The notes beneath the pieces are model-generated. The model had not been told where the DNA came from. It ran no database searches and saw nothing but the letters and a program-made list of their open reading frames with translations. Of a DNA stretch of 63,334 nucleotides, positions 6,105 to 15,475 are shown piece after piece. Every line of letters starts with the position of its first letter. The first letter of the stretch is position 1. This DNA is from Cohnella sp. GbtcB17 (lineage in GTDB: Bacteria; Bacillota; Bacilli; Paenibacillales; Paenibacillaceae), in contig NZ_JAGXJW010000020.1 of the NCBI RefSeq assembly GCF_019091135.1, positions 1 through 63,334 on the forward strand. The letters run 5' to 3'. The translations under genes were made by a program, and so were the position numbers.

Positions 6105-7604
6105 ATGAGTTTCGCTAAAAAGCTGTTCTCGGCCGTCAGGCCGACGACATTGAACCAGGAAGGCTATCCGGCTTATGAGCGCTCCCCAGAGGAGCGGTAC
6201 GTACAGACGCTGGTTACCAATACGATGGGCAATACGTTTTATGCGGACAGTCAGTCGCTGCTGGCCGAAGCCGAAGCGCTTCACCGCGAGATGGCGCAGC
6301 GCGATCCGCAGTTCATGGCCAAGGCGCTCGTCTATGCGCGGGGCGAAGGCTACATGCGGCTTCAGCCGCTGTACGGCCTGGCGATCCTGTCGGCCTATCG
6401 GCCCGACCTGTTCGCGAAGATCTTTCTCAAGGTCGTGCAGATTCCGTCCGATCTGTCGGACTTCCAGACCATCCTCCAGGGGATGGGCCGGGGCGAGGGC
6501 GGCCGGGCCGTGAAGCGGCAGGTGAACCGATTCCTGGCCGGCGTGTCCGAATACTGGGCCGTCAAGTACAACGGCCGGGGCCGCGGCTACAGCCTCGGCG
6601 ACGCGATCGCGACGGCGCACCCGAAGCCGGCGGACCTGAAGCAGCAGGCGCTCTACCGGTACCTGCGAGGCCAGGAAGCGAATCTGTCGCTGCTGCCGCA
6701 GGTCCATGCGCTGGAGCAGCTGAAGCAGGCGACGACCGAGGCCGAGCGGCTGTACTGGATCGAGACGGGCAAGCTGCCGCACGAGGTCGTCACGGGCGCG
6801 GTGAAGCCGACCAAGGCGATCTGGGAAGCGCTGATCGCCCAGATGCCGACGTTCGCGCTGCTCCGTCATCTGAACACGCTCGAGCGGGCAGGCGTGTTGG
6901 AGGATCGGCACAACCTGCAGGCGGTGACCGAGCGGCTGACTGATCAACGCGCGCTTGCAAAGGTGAGGATCCTGCCGTTCCGGTTCGCCAAGGCGTTCCG
7001 GCAGGTGGAGCATCCGGTTCTGCGCGACGCACTGAGGGACGCGACAGAGTATACGTTCGATCATCTGCCGGAACTCGCGGGCCGCACGGCGATTTTCCTC
7101 GACATCTCGGGCTCGATGACCGGCGACTACCTGCAGATCGGCTCGGTGTTCGCGCTGGCGCTGTACAAGAAGACCGAAGGCGACTCCCTGTTCTGGCTGT
7201 TCGATACCGCCGCCGAAGATGCGAGGCCTTCGCGCAGAGACAGCATCCTGTCGCAGGCGGAGCGCATCCGGACACGAGGCGGCACGGATACAGGCGCGCC
7301 GGTGCGCAAGCTGCTGGCAGAGCGGCGCAAGGTCGAGCAGATCGTCATCATCACGGACGAACAGCAAAATGCGGGCAGTCCGTTTTATGAAGCGCTGGCG
7401 AAGTACAGGGCAAAGGTGAACCCGGGCGTCAAGGCGTTTATCGTCGACGTCTCGCCTTACCGCGGCGCGATGGTGCCGCAGCAGGATCCCGGTACGTTCT
7501 ATATTTACGGCTGGAGCGACACGGTGCTGAGCTACATCGCGCAGTCGGCCAAGGGCTATGCGACCGTGGTCGAACGAATCGAAGCGATCGAGATCGATAA
7601 CTAA
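6105..7604 (+). CDS. rsr: Ro60 / TROVE domain RNA-binding protein (Rsr)
   Basis: 499 residues, ATG 6105 with AAGGAGG upstream. The N-terminal two thirds is a TROVE module, the helical-repeat ring of Ro60 that holds misfolded RNA ends in its cavity and Y RNA on its outer face. The C terminus is a von Willebrand A domain with a complete MIDAS motif (DISGSM at 333-338, Thr in RGGTDTGAP near 393, Asp in VIITDEQQN near 419). Bacterial Rsr works with Y RNAs and exonucleases in RNA decay and quality control. It heads the repair gene run and follows two candidate Y RNAs at once. Confidence 0.95.
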   Translation: MSFAKKLFSAVRPTTLNQEGYPAYERSPEERYVQTLVTNTMGNTFYADSQSLLAEAEALHREMAQRDPQFMAKALVYARGEGYMRLQPLYGLAILSAYRPDLFAKIFLKVVQIPSDLSDFQTILQGMGRGEGGRAVKRQVNRFLAGVSEYWAVKYNGRGRGYSLGDAIATAHPKPADLKQQALYRYLRGQEANLSLLPQVHALEQLKQATTEAERLYWIETGKLPHEVVTGAVKPTKAIWEALIAQMPTFALLRHLNTLERAGVLEDRHNLQAVTERLTDQRALAKVRILPFRFAKAFRQVEHPVLRDALRDATEYTFDHLPELAGRTAIFLDISGSMTGDYLQIGSVFALALYKKTEGDSLFWLFDTAAEDARPSRRDSILSQAERIRTRGGTDTGAPVRKLLAERRKVEQIVIITDEQQNAGSPFYEALAKYRAKVNPGVKAFIVDVSPYRGAMVPQQDPGTFYIYGWSDTVLSYIAQSAKGYATVVERIEAIEIDN

Positions 7605-7622
7605 CAGAAGAGGTGCATCAAC

Positions 7623-8084
7623 ATGAAGCTGGCAGAAGCGCTGGTCCGCAGGGCGGACAGCCAGAAAAAAATCGCGCAGCTGCGGCAGCGGCTGGAGCGG
7701 GTCGTGAAGGTGCAGGAGGGAGAAACGCCTGCGGAGGATCCGGCCGCGCTGATCGTGGAGCTGGAGCAGACGCTCGCCGAGCAGACGTCTTGGGTGCGCA
7801 AGATCAACAAGACGAATGCGGCGACGCCGTTTAACGCGGAGCTGAGCATCTCGGACGCGCTGGCGGAGCGCGACCGGCTCATGCAGCATCGCAAGCTGCT
7901 CGCCGAGCTGCTCGAGCAGGCGTCGATCAAGCAGGACCGGTTCAGCCGTTCGGAGGTCAGGTTCGAGCGGACGGTGGACGTCGTACAGCTTCAAGCTCGC
8001 GTGGATGCGCTGTCCAAAGCCTACCGGGAGATGGACTTCCGCATTCAGGAGATGAACTGGACAACGGATCTCATCGAGAAGTAG
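7623..8084 (+). CDS. DIP1984 family coiled-coil protein
   Basis: 153 residues, mostly helical. The start MKLAEALVRRADSQKKIAQLRQRL, the segment VQEGETPAEDPAALI, and the pair INKTNAATPFNAE / LSISDALAERDRLM are typical of the DIP1984 family, which has no established function. It begins 18 bases after rsr, so the two are very likely co-translated. A gap of 269 bases follows. A role as an Rsr partner is inferred from position only. Confidence 0.85.
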   Translation: MKLAEALVRRADSQKKIAQLRQRLERVVKVQEGETPAEDPAALIVELEQTLAEQTSWVRKINKTNAATPFNAELSISDALAERDRLMQHRKLLAELLEQASIKQDRFSRSEVRFERTVDVVQLQARVDALSKAYREMDFRIQEMNWTTDLIEK

Positions 8085-8353
8085 CTGCAAAGGTAGTCCG
8101 GATCGGCCGAGGCGTGCACAAACCCGCCAACAGGGAAAGTTGGACTCGCTCGGACACGGGGGCCATGTCCAACCTATCAATCATGAGCCCAGCAATGTGA
8201 CGAGCGTAACGCGTACCAGTCACTGTAACCACCGCGTGCAGGTCGGCAGAATTCGGGCGAGGGCGGGAATGGGGAATTCGCAGCACAACACGACAGCAGG
8301 GCGGCGGGCTTCGGAATAACGGAGCCGCTGTTCTACATAGAGGTGATTTTCAG

Positions 8354-9139
8354 ATGGAAACGATCAGAAAAACGATAAGCGATCAGCTGGAGCGGCTGGA
8401 GCGGGAAGAGAACGTCCGCATCCTGTACGCCTGCGAATCGGGCAGCCGGGCGTGGGGTTTCCCGTCGCAGGACAGCGATTACGACGTGCGGTTCGTCTAT
8501 GTGCGCGAGCCGGACTGGTATTTGTCCATATACGATAAAAGAGATGTCATCGAGCGGCCGATCAGCGATCGATTGGACATCAGCGGTTGGGATCTGCGCA
8601 AGGCGCTGAACCTGTACCGCAAGTCCAACCCGCCGCTGCTCGAATGGCTGCAATCGCCGATCCGGTACGCCGAGCGCTACACCGTGGCGGAGCAGCTGCG
8701 CGCGATCTCGCCGCTCACCTTTTCGCCGAAGTCCTGCATGTACCACTACCTGAACATGGCCCGCGGTAACTATCGGACATACCTGCAGGGCGACCGGGTG
8801 AAGATCAAAAAGTACTTTTACGTCCTGCGCCCCGTGCTGGCGTGCGAGTGGATCGAGCGGTACGGCGGCATGCCGCCGATGGCGTTCGACGTCCTGGCGG
8901 ACCGCCTGCTCCCGCGGGACGGCGAGCTCTGGCCCACGGTGCAACAGCTGCTGGATCGTAAAAAGGCGGGCGAGGAGCTCGACTACGAGCCGCGGCTCAC
9001 TATAGTTAACGAGTATTTGGAGGAACGCCTCGATCGTCTGGAGAAAAGCGCAGCGTCGCAAGCCAAGCAGGCCGAACGCCTGGACGACAGGCTGGATGCA
9101 CTGTTCCGGTCGGCGCTGCGGGAGGTATGGGGCGCCTAG
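8354..9139 (+). CDS. rlaP: RlaP family nucleotidyltransferase (RNA-repair associated)
   Basis: 261 residues. The N-terminal DNA polymerase beta-like core shows ACESGSRAWGFPSQDSDYDVRFVYV, with the GS motif and the D-x-D metal-binding pair (DSDYDVR) near residues 38-43. The long helical C terminus fits the family of predicted nucleotidyltransferases named for RNA-repair pathways (PF10127). A likely job is adding nucleotides to damaged RNA ends, perhaps as CCA-end or gap repair before ligation; this is inference. It sits 43 bases upstream of rtcB. Confidence 0.85.
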   Translation: METIRKTISDQLERLEREENVRILYACESGSRAWGFPSQDSDYDVRFVYVREPDWYLSIYDKRDVIERPISDRLDISGWDLRKALNLYRKSNPPLLEWLQSPIRYAERYTVAEQLRAISPLTFSPKSCMYHYLNMARGNYRTYLQGDRVKIKKYFYVLRPVLACEWIERYGGMPPMAFDVLADRLLPRDGELWPTVQQLLDRKKAGEELDYEPRLTIVNEYLEERLDRLEKSAASQAKQAERLDDRLDALFRSALREVWGA

Positions 9140-9182
9140 CCGCTGTTCATTATTGCAACATAAAGGAGCGTAACGATACATC

Positions 9183-10409
9183 ATGAGCTATCAAACGATA
9201 GACGGCGTGCGTGTCTGGGGCAAGCCCGACGAGAGCGCGCTCTCCCAAGCGATAACCTGCGCGGTGCACGGCAACGTCGTTCAAGTGCTGCTGATGGCCG
9301 ACCACGACAAACGCTCGAGCCAGCCGATCGGCGGCGTGATCGCGTATGACGGTCAGATATCGCCTTCCGGCGTGGGCTACGACATCGGCTGCGGCAACAA
9401 GGCCGTTCGCACGAACCTGATGGCAAGCGATGTGCTGCCTCGCCTCGCCGGCATCATGGATCAAATCGCGCGAAAGGTGTCCTTCGGCGTCGGCCGCATC
9501 AACAGCGAGCCGGTCGATCACGAGCTGTTCGACGATCCGGATTGGAGCGTCTATGCGGCGATCGGGCGGCCGGAGCACGACAAGCTGAAGAAGCTTGCCC
9601 GCGACCAACTCGGAACGGTCGGCAGCGGCAACCATTACGTCGACTTGTTCGTGGAGCCCGCCACGGGCCGCCTGTGGATCGGCAATCACTTCGGCAGCCG
9701 GGGGTTCGGCCACAAGACCGCCAGCGGCTTCCTGAATCTTGCGGCGGGACGCGAATTTCTGGGCAATGCGCCCGGCGAAAAGATGGATCAGCCGCCCGTG
9801 CTGTTCGACCTCGACAGCGAGCTCGGAGATCTGTACTACAGAGCGATGAAGCTGGCCGGCCGTTATGCGTATGCCGGGCGCGACTACGTGATCCGGCAGG
9901 TGCTGTCGATCGTGGGCGCGGAGGCGGACTTCCAAGTCCATAACCACCATAACTATGCGTGGCGCGAGCCGCACGGCGGCAAGGATACGATCGTCGTACG
10001 CAAAGGCGCTACTCCTTCGGCGCCGGGTCAGCTTGGGTTCATCGGCGGCAGCATGGGCGATATCTCGGTCATCGTTCGCGGCAAGGATACGGCGGAAAAC
10101 CGCGACTCCTTCTACAGCACCGTCCACGGCGCTGGCCGGGTGATGAGCCGCACGCAGGCGGCCGGCAAAATGAACTGGAAGACGCGTACCCGCTCGGGCG
10201 GTCAGATCACGCCGGAGCAGATGAAGCGGGCGGTCCGCGAATTCGGCGTCGAGCTGCGGGGCGCGGGGACGGACGAGAGTCCGTTCGTCTATCGCCGGCT
10301 GCAGGAGGTGCTGGACGCGCATGCCGGGACGATCGACGTGCTGCACGTGCTGAAGCCGATCGGGGTGTGCATGGCGGGCGCGGACGAGTTCGATCCGTAC
10401 AAGGATTAG
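9183..10409 (+). CDS. rtcB: RNA ligase RtcB
   Basis: 408 residues. RtcB joins 2',3'-cyclic phosphate or 3'-phosphate ends to 5'-OH ends using GTP and Mn2+. Visible are GVGYDIGCGN (Asp67, Cys70), GSGNHYVDL (His151), HNHHNYAW (from His253) and HGAGRVMSR, whose His315 is the expected guanylylated nucleophile. All metal and nucleotide ligands appear intact and the length is normal. It acts on tRNA-type breaks made by anticodon nucleases. Its neighbours add a second, chemically different ligation route (Pnkp/Hen1). Confidence 0.96.
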   Translation: MSYQTIDGVRVWGKPDESALSQAITCAVHGNVVQVLLMADHDKRSSQPIGGVIAYDGQISPSGVGYDIGCGNKAVRTNLMASDVLPRLAGIMDQIARKVSFGVGRINSEPVDHELFDDPDWSVYAAIGRPEHDKLKKLARDQLGTVGSGNHYVDLFVEPATGRLWIGNHFGSRGFGHKTASGFLNLAAGREFLGNAPGEKMDQPPVLFDLDSELGDLYYRAMKLAGRYAYAGRDYVIRQVLSIVGAEADFQVHNHHNYAWREPHGGKDTIVVRKGATPSAPGQLGFIGGSMGDISVIVRGKDTAENRDSFYSTVHGAGRVMSRTQAAGKMNWKTRTRSGGQITPEQMKRAVREFGVELRGAGTDESPFVYRRLQEVLDAHAGTIDVLHVLKPIGVCMAGADEFDPYKD

Positions 10410-10453
10410 TTGTCCCCCGCCTTATCGCTCGCCACAGAGAGGATGATTTTTTA

Positions 10454-11719
10454 ATGGCCATCGTTCAACTCAAGTCGAGCCATCCGCAGTTTACGTTTCT
10501 GATCCGCAAAAATCCGTCTACCGGCATGCAGCTGCGGCAGATCCGCCAAGGCATGGCCTACGGCTGGTACTCGGACGATTCGACGTACAACGTTTACTTT
10601 AAGGACGCCGACAACGATATTTCATATAAAAAGCAGGAAGACGAGAGCTTCGAATACTTGAACGTCTCCAGGTACAACACGCCGCTGTTTCCGCTGAGCG
10701 CGATCAACGAATTTTTCGCGGCGCCGTTCAAAAAGCATGACGACCGCGACGAGGAAGGCTGCGAGCACGTCTTTTTCATCAACATGATTCACATCGATCG
10801 GCTTCGCTACATTGATTTTTTTGAAAAGCACCTGACGGATTATTCCTTCACGCTGGAGCACCGGGCGCACAAAAGCTACGCGCTCACGATCGTCACGAGA
10901 AAAAGCCTGTACGGTCTGCTGCATGTTGCCAGTGTGCTGTGCCTGTTTCTGTCGATGTTCGGAGACGAGCAGATCGACATCTCGGATGCCGTGCTCGACA
11001 AGTACGTTCCCAGCCTGAACGTCATCGATGCGCCGTTTTTCATTCGCAGCCTGTTTGCGAGAAACTTCCTTCATTCGCGGGAGCGGTTCAAGAAGTACAA
11101 GGCGGTCGTGGAGCGGACGGACCGATATGCCATCGAATTGGGGTTCGGCGGTACGGCGATGCAGCGGCGCAGCTTCATTGCGGGCGTGCTGCCTTTCGAC
11201 AAACCGATCCTCGACATCGGCTGCGGCGAGGGCTTCTATGCGATTCCGTTTGCGAGCAAGCTGGAGAGCGCTTATTACGCGGTGGACATCGACGAAGAGC
11301 TGCTGGATACCGTTGCGAGAAAAGCGGCGGCCAGGGAGATTGAGAATATCGCGACGTTCGGCTCGCTCGACCGCTTCCTCGAAACGTATAACGGCGAGCA
11401 GGTCGACGTCATCCTCACGGAGGTTGTCGAGCATATGAGCCTGGGAGAGGCAGCGGCGTTTGTCCGGCAAATCGGCACCGAGATCGACTTCGACCGGTTG
11501 ATCGTGACGACGCCGAACGCGGACTTTAACCGGTATTACGAGCTGGAAGGGTTCCGGCATGACGATCATAAATGGGAATTGGGCCAGGCGGCGTTCCGGC
11601 AATGGTTTGCGGATACGGTACAAGGGCTGCCGCTCGATTACGAGTTCGTGGAAATCGGAGATCGGGTGGACGGCGTTCATACGACGCAGGGCGTTATCAT
11701 CCGGAGAGGGGAGGAGTAG
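10454..11719 (+). CDS. hen1: 3'-terminal RNA ribose 2'-O-methyltransferase Hen1
   Basis: 421 residues; ATG 10454 follows GAGAGG. The N-terminal domain (about 1-240) is the bacterial Hen1 extension that partners Pnkp. The methyltransferase domain has the SAM motif DIGCGEGFYA (Asp254), the metal-binding EVVEH (Glu323, Glu326, His327) and the RNA-end motif TPNADFN...FRHDDHKWE (His369). Hen1 methylates the 2'-OH at the break before Pnkp seals it, which makes the repaired site resistant to repeat cutting. Only 3 bases separate it from pnkp. Confidence 0.95.
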   Translation: MAIVQLKSSHPQFTFLIRKNPSTGMQLRQIRQGMAYGWYSDDSTYNVYFKDADNDISYKKQEDESFEYLNVSRYNTPLFPLSAINEFFAAPFKKHDDRDEEGCEHVFFINMIHIDRLRYIDFFEKHLTDYSFTLEHRAHKSYALTIVTRKSLYGLLHVASVLCLFLSMFGDEQIDISDAVLDKYVPSLNVIDAPFFIRSLFARNFLHSRERFKKYKAVVERTDRYAIELGFGGTAMQRRSFIAGVLPFDKPILDIGCGEGFYAIPFASKLESAYYAVDIDEELLDTVARKAAAREIENIATFGSLDRFLETYNGEQVDVILTEVVEHMSLGEAAAFVRQIGTEIDFDRLIVTTPNADFNRYYELEGFRHDDHKWELGQAAFRQWFADTVQGLPLDYEFVEIGDRVDGVHTTQGVIIRRGEE

Positions 11720-11722
11720 CGC

Positions 11723-14311
11723 ATGGAGATGGCGACGCGCGTGCATACAATATTTATGCTGGTCGGTTCAAGCGAATGCGGCAAGACGACGTTTGCAAAA
11801 GAAGTAATGATTCCGCAGCTGCGTCTGACGGATGAGGCTCGGGGCTTGCGGACCAACGTGCAGTATTTGTCGTCGGACGCCATCCGGCAGGAATTGCTCG
11901 GCTATGCATACGACAAATACGAGCAGTTGATGCTGGAGTCCAGCTCGCATGCGTTCCAGCTGCTATTTGAGCGCTTGAAGCTGGTCACTTCGTTTCCGAT
12001 CAATGCCGAGTTCGTCATCGTCGATACGCTCGGGTTGGCCGAAGATTTCCGCGCCAAGGTGCGAGAGATCGCCCGCGACAACCACTACCATATCGAAGTC
12101 GTGCTGTTCGATTATCGCAGACGCGGCGACTACTATGCTTCCGAGCGATCGAAGAAGCTGATCACTACACATCTGAATCGGCTTCGCAAGGACGTGCTTC
12201 CCGTGCTGTCGCGCGAAGGCTACGACAGGATCCACAAGGTGCGGGCCAAGGATTTCTATTTCCCGGAGGAGCTGCGTGCTAACCCGGAATACCGGATCAC
12301 GGTGGAAAATGGGGACGAATACGCGGCGTCGGTGCTGCCCAGGGATGCGGAGTATATCGTCATCGGGGACGTCCACGAATGCGCCGCGGACTTGCAGGGA
12401 CTGCTGGCGGACTTCGGCTATCGTATCGAGGATGGCCGCATGGTGCCGACGGATAAGGTACGGGGAGCGAGGGTGATTCTGGTCGGCGACTGGATCGACA
12501 AGGGCAAGCATACACGGGACATCGTCGAGTTCCTGCATCGCAACCGGGATCATTTCTTGTTTGTGCTCGGCAACCATGAGAACTTCGTGCTGAAGTATAT
12601 CAACGGGGAAATCAAAGGCGCCGACGCGCAGCTGACGGATGCGTATTTCGACTCCATTCCGGCATTGCAGGCTGACGAGGCGTTGTTCGGAAAATTCGCC
12701 GAGCTTGTGGAAGCGTCCCGCCCCTTCTACCGCTATGTCGGCGGCGATGGCAGATCCTCCTTTTATGTCACCCATGCACCGTGCCGCAGCGTTCATATCG
12801 GCAAGCTCGACGCCGACTCGTTGCGCCGCCAGCGGAATTTCAGGCTCGATCGCGCGCTTCCGGCGGAAGACCAACTGCATTTTCTGCGCGAGGAAGCGAC
12901 GGGCAACCATCCTTACCATCTGTTCGGGCACGTCGCGGCGAAGCAAGCATTTAGGATCAAAAACAAAATTCATCTCGACACCGGCTGCGCGCACGGCAGT
13001 CTGCTGACGGGCGTCCGGATGTCGTATAAGCCGTTTTTCAAGAGCCGCAAATCGCAAACCGCCGCTTTCCACGAGGAGCTGCCGACGCTTTTCCGCGAGG
13101 AGCGGAAGGTCAAGCTGCTGGAGCTGGACGCCGAATCCGTTCGCAGGCTGCGCTATTGCGCCCGCCATCGCATCAACTATATCTCGGGCACGATGTCGCC
13201 GGCGGACAAGGACCTGGAGACGGGCGAACTCGAATCGCTGCGCAAGGGGCTCGCCTACTTCGCGGAGCGCGGCGTGAGCAAAGTCGTGCTGCAGCCGAAG
13301 TACATGGGCTCCAGATGCAACGTTTATTTGCATCGCGATATCGAGCAGTGCCGGGCGGTCAGCCGCAACGGCTATCAGGTCAAGGCCGTGGATATGCAGC
13401 CGATCTACGAGGGCTTGCTACGGAAGTTCGGACCGTATATGTCGGAGCGGGGAATCGCCATGCTGGTGCTGGACGGAGAGCTGCTGCCTTGGAAGGCACT
13501 GGGCGAAGGGCTGATCGAACGGCAGTTCCGGCCGATCGGGAAGGCGTTGGAGACGGAGCTGGATTTCCTGAAGCGGCACGGGTTCGAAAAGGCGCTGGGC
13601 GAGCTGGTGGAGACCTGGGAGAACAGCGGGTTCGAGCAAGATCAGCATCACGCGACCAAGGAAGCGTTGAACGACAAATACGGCACGCATCAGTATCAAA
13701 CGTACAAGTTCGTCCGCGGCATCCGGGACACGCGCGTGCCTCTGGCGCAGCACGAAGAAGCCTTCGAAGTGTATAGGCTCCAGCTTGAGCTGTATGCGGG
13801 GGATGCCGAGATCGATTACAAGCCGTTTGCGCTGCTTAAGGAGGTAGGCGAGAACGGCGACGAGCGACTGCCGGAAGGCAAGACTTCGGACAACTATCGC
13901 TTCGTGTCGGACGACGAATATATGGTGCTAGACCTTGAGAGCCCCGACGCCTATGCGGGCGCCGAAGCTTTTTTCTCCAGGCTCACCGTCGAGAACGGCA
14001 TGGAAGGCATCGTCATCAAGCCCGAGCTCGAGCATCCCGGCACGGTTCCGTATATGAAGGTGCGCAATCCCGGCTATCTGTCGATCATCTACGGCTACGA
14101 CTACAAGTTTCCGCACAAGTACGGCAAGCTGATCAAGCAGAAGAACATCGCGCCTAAGCTGCGGACCTCTTTGAACGAACATCGGCTGGGCAAGCAGATG
14201 TTGGCGATCAAGCTGTCGGACATCGAGCCGGCAAACGAGTCGTTTAATCAGATTGCAGCCAACCTGCTGTTCGAAGTGGCCAGAGAAAAGGATATGGATC
14301 CGAGGCTTTAA
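11723..14311 (+). CDS. pnkp: Polynucleotide kinase-phosphatase-ligase Pnkp
   Basis: 862 residues in three modules. The 5'-kinase has the P-loop GSSECGKTT (Lys21). The 2',3'-phosphatase is a metallophosphoesterase with GDVHE (216-219), GDWIDKG (Asp256) and GNHE (283-286). The C-terminal adenylyltransferase has KYMGSRC with Lys526 as expected lysyl-AMP site, and MEGIVIKPE late. It heals both ends of a break and, with Hen1, seals them. GGGGAGGAG precedes the ATG. It is the last gene of the run, 20 bases before a terminator. Confidence 0.96.
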   Translation: MEMATRVHTIFMLVGSSECGKTTFAKEVMIPQLRLTDEARGLRTNVQYLSSDAIRQELLGYAYDKYEQLMLESSSHAFQLLFERLKLVTSFPINAEFVIVDTLGLAEDFRAKVREIARDNHYHIEVVLFDYRRRGDYYASERSKKLITTHLNRLRKDVLPVLSREGYDRIHKVRAKDFYFPEELRANPEYRITVENGDEYAASVLPRDAEYIVIGDVHECAADLQGLLADFGYRIEDGRMVPTDKVRGARVILVGDWIDKGKHTRDIVEFLHRNRDHFLFVLGNHENFVLKYINGEIKGADAQLTDAYFDSIPALQADEALFGKFAELVEASRPFYRYVGGDGRSSFYVTHAPCRSVHIGKLDADSLRRQRNFRLDRALPAEDQLHFLREEATGNHPYHLFGHVAAKQAFRIKNKIHLDTGCAHGSLLTGVRMSYKPFFKSRKSQTAAFHEELPTLFREERKVKLLELDAESVRRLRYCARHRINYISGTMSPADKDLETGELESLRKGLAYFAERGVSKVVLQPKYMGSRCNVYLHRDIEQCRAVSRNGYQVKAVDMQPIYEGLLRKFGPYMSERGIAMLVLDGELLPWKALGEGLIERQFRPIGKALETELDFLKRHGFEKALGELVETWENSGFEQDQHHATKEALNDKYGTHQYQTYKFVRGIRDTRVPLAQHEEAFEVYRLQLELYAGDAEIDYKPFALLKEVGENGDERLPEGKTSDNYRFVSDDEYMVLDLESPDAYAGAEAFFSRLTVENGMEGIVIKPELEHPGTVPYMKVRNPGYLSIIYGYDYKFPHKYGKLIKQKNIAPKLRTSLNEHRLGKQMLAIKLSDIEPANESFNQIAANLLFEVAREKDMDPRL

Positions 14312-14330
14312 TTTCGCAGCACGATTTTGA

Positions 14331-14360
14331 AAATCCGGCCCATCTGACGCCGGATTTTTT
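14331..14360 (+). terminator. Terminator of the RNA-repair operon
   Basis: AAATCCGGC (14331-14339) pairs with GCCGGATTT (14349-14357) and a T tract follows. It separates pnkp from capA. Confidence 0.85.
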
Positions 14361-14439
14361 GCGTTTGCCCGGCGCACGCAGTCCCCAACACCCCACATAA
14401 CATGATGCATCCGTTATTTTAGAAGGAGCGAAGCGGGCG

Positions 14440-15363
14440 ATGACAACTATCACATTGTCTGCGGTCGGGGACTTGTTGATGAAAAAGAACATGATCGCCT
14501 CGGCTGCGCGAGAAGGCGGATTTTCGCCTATATTCTCAAGAGTGAAGCCTTACCTGCGTAAAGCGGACTTCACGATCGGCAATCTGGAGACGACCTTCTC
14601 GGGGAACAGGTTCAAAGAAAAGACCGGAAAACTGCTGTTCAGCTCGCCGGACGCCTTCGCTGCCACGCTCCGGAGCCTCGGCTTCGATGTGCTGAGTACG
14701 GCCAACAACCATTGCATGGACGGGACATCGGCCGGATTGAAGCGAACGCTGTATGTCCTCGATCGGCACGGCTTGCGGCATACGGGCACGTCCCGTTCCC
14801 CGCAGGAATCCCGCCGGAAGCTTATCGTTAACGTAAAAGGAATCAAGATCGGCGTATTGGCTTATACGTACGGAACCAACGGGATACGCGTGCCGGCGTC
14901 CTGGATGGTCAACCGTATCGTGCGCAATAAGATTGCGGCGGACGTGCGCAGCTTAAAGCGCGCTGCCGATTTTATCGTCGTATGTCTGCATTTCGGCAAA
15001 GAATTCCGCTCGCGGCCCGATCGGGGCCAAGTCCGCCTGATGCATGAATTGTTCCGAAATGGTGTGAATGTCGTACTTGGCGCGCATCCCCACGTGCTGC
15101 ATCCGGTCAAAATGTACAAGGTGAAAGACCGGGACGGACGGGTCCTGAATCGGGTAGCGGCTTCCTCCTTGGGGAACTTCGTATCGACCGAGCTGCCGCA
15201 GCATACGGCCAGATTAAGAGGCGCGATCCTGAAGCTGACCGTTACCAAAAACGCCAAAGGGGTCACGGACGTACGGAAAATGTCCCGCATGCCTACCCGC
15301 ATTTTGCAAAATGTCGGTCCTAAACGGACGTATCGGGTGGTGCCGGCGAGAAATGGCGGTTAA
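14440..15363 (+). CDS. CapA family protein (metallophosphatase-like)
   Basis: 307 residues. CapA/PgsA family motifs are present: SAVGDLLM, IGNLETTFSG, STANNHCMDG, and VLGAHPHVLHPV, which form the calcineurin-like metal site. Family members include the poly-gamma-glutamate synthesis protein CapA, but no capB or capC lies nearby and there is no N-terminal membrane anchor here, so poly-glutamate synthesis is not supported. It is monocistronic between the RNA-repair terminator and the Wadjet promoter. Confidence 0.85.
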   Translation: MTTITLSAVGDLLMKKNMIASAAREGGFSPIFSRVKPYLRKADFTIGNLETTFSGNRFKEKTGKLLFSSPDAFAATLRSLGFDVLSTANNHCMDGTSAGLKRTLYVLDRHGLRHTGTSRSPQESRRKLIVNVKGIKIGVLAYTYGTNGIRVPASWMVNRIVRNKIAADVRSLKRAADFIVVCLHFGKEFRSRPDRGQVRLMHELFRNGVNVVLGAHPHVLHPVKMYKVKDRDGRVLNRVAASSLGNFVSTELPQHTARLRGAILKLTVTKNAKGVTDVRKMSRMPTRILQNVGPKRTYRVVPARNGG

Positions 15364-15441
15364 AACGGTCTACAGCAGGAACGAGAAGATGGCAACGATT
15401 AAAAGGCGGAATTTAATTGCAAACCACTTCAATTGAATATT

Positions 15442-15450
15442 TGTTAAAAT
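15442..15450 (+). promoter_or_regulatory. Extended -10 promoter of the Wadjet operon
   Basis: TGnTAAAAT at 15442-15450 forms an extended -10 inside an AT-rich stretch of otherwise GC-rich DNA. No good -35 lies at the usual distance. The jetA start codon is 26 bases downstream. Confidence 0.45.
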
Positions 15451-15475
15451 AATAGGGTCAAAGGAGGTACTGAAC

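Noticed and set aside
6096..8180. Long open frame on the minus strand opposite rsr
   Set aside because: It lies opposite a gene with clear motifs, is Arg/Leu/His-rich as expected of a shadow in high-GC DNA, and lacks a ribosome-binding site.
8085..8353. Fourth Y RNA in the gap before rlaP
   Set aside because: GAGGCGTGCAC resembles the 5' motif, but the GGAAGGG/CCTTTCC stem, the 3' loop sequence and closed ends are missing.
14440..15363. Poly-gamma-glutamate capsule synthesis gene
   Set aside because: CapA motifs are present, but capB, capC and a membrane anchor are missing, so only the family name is kept.
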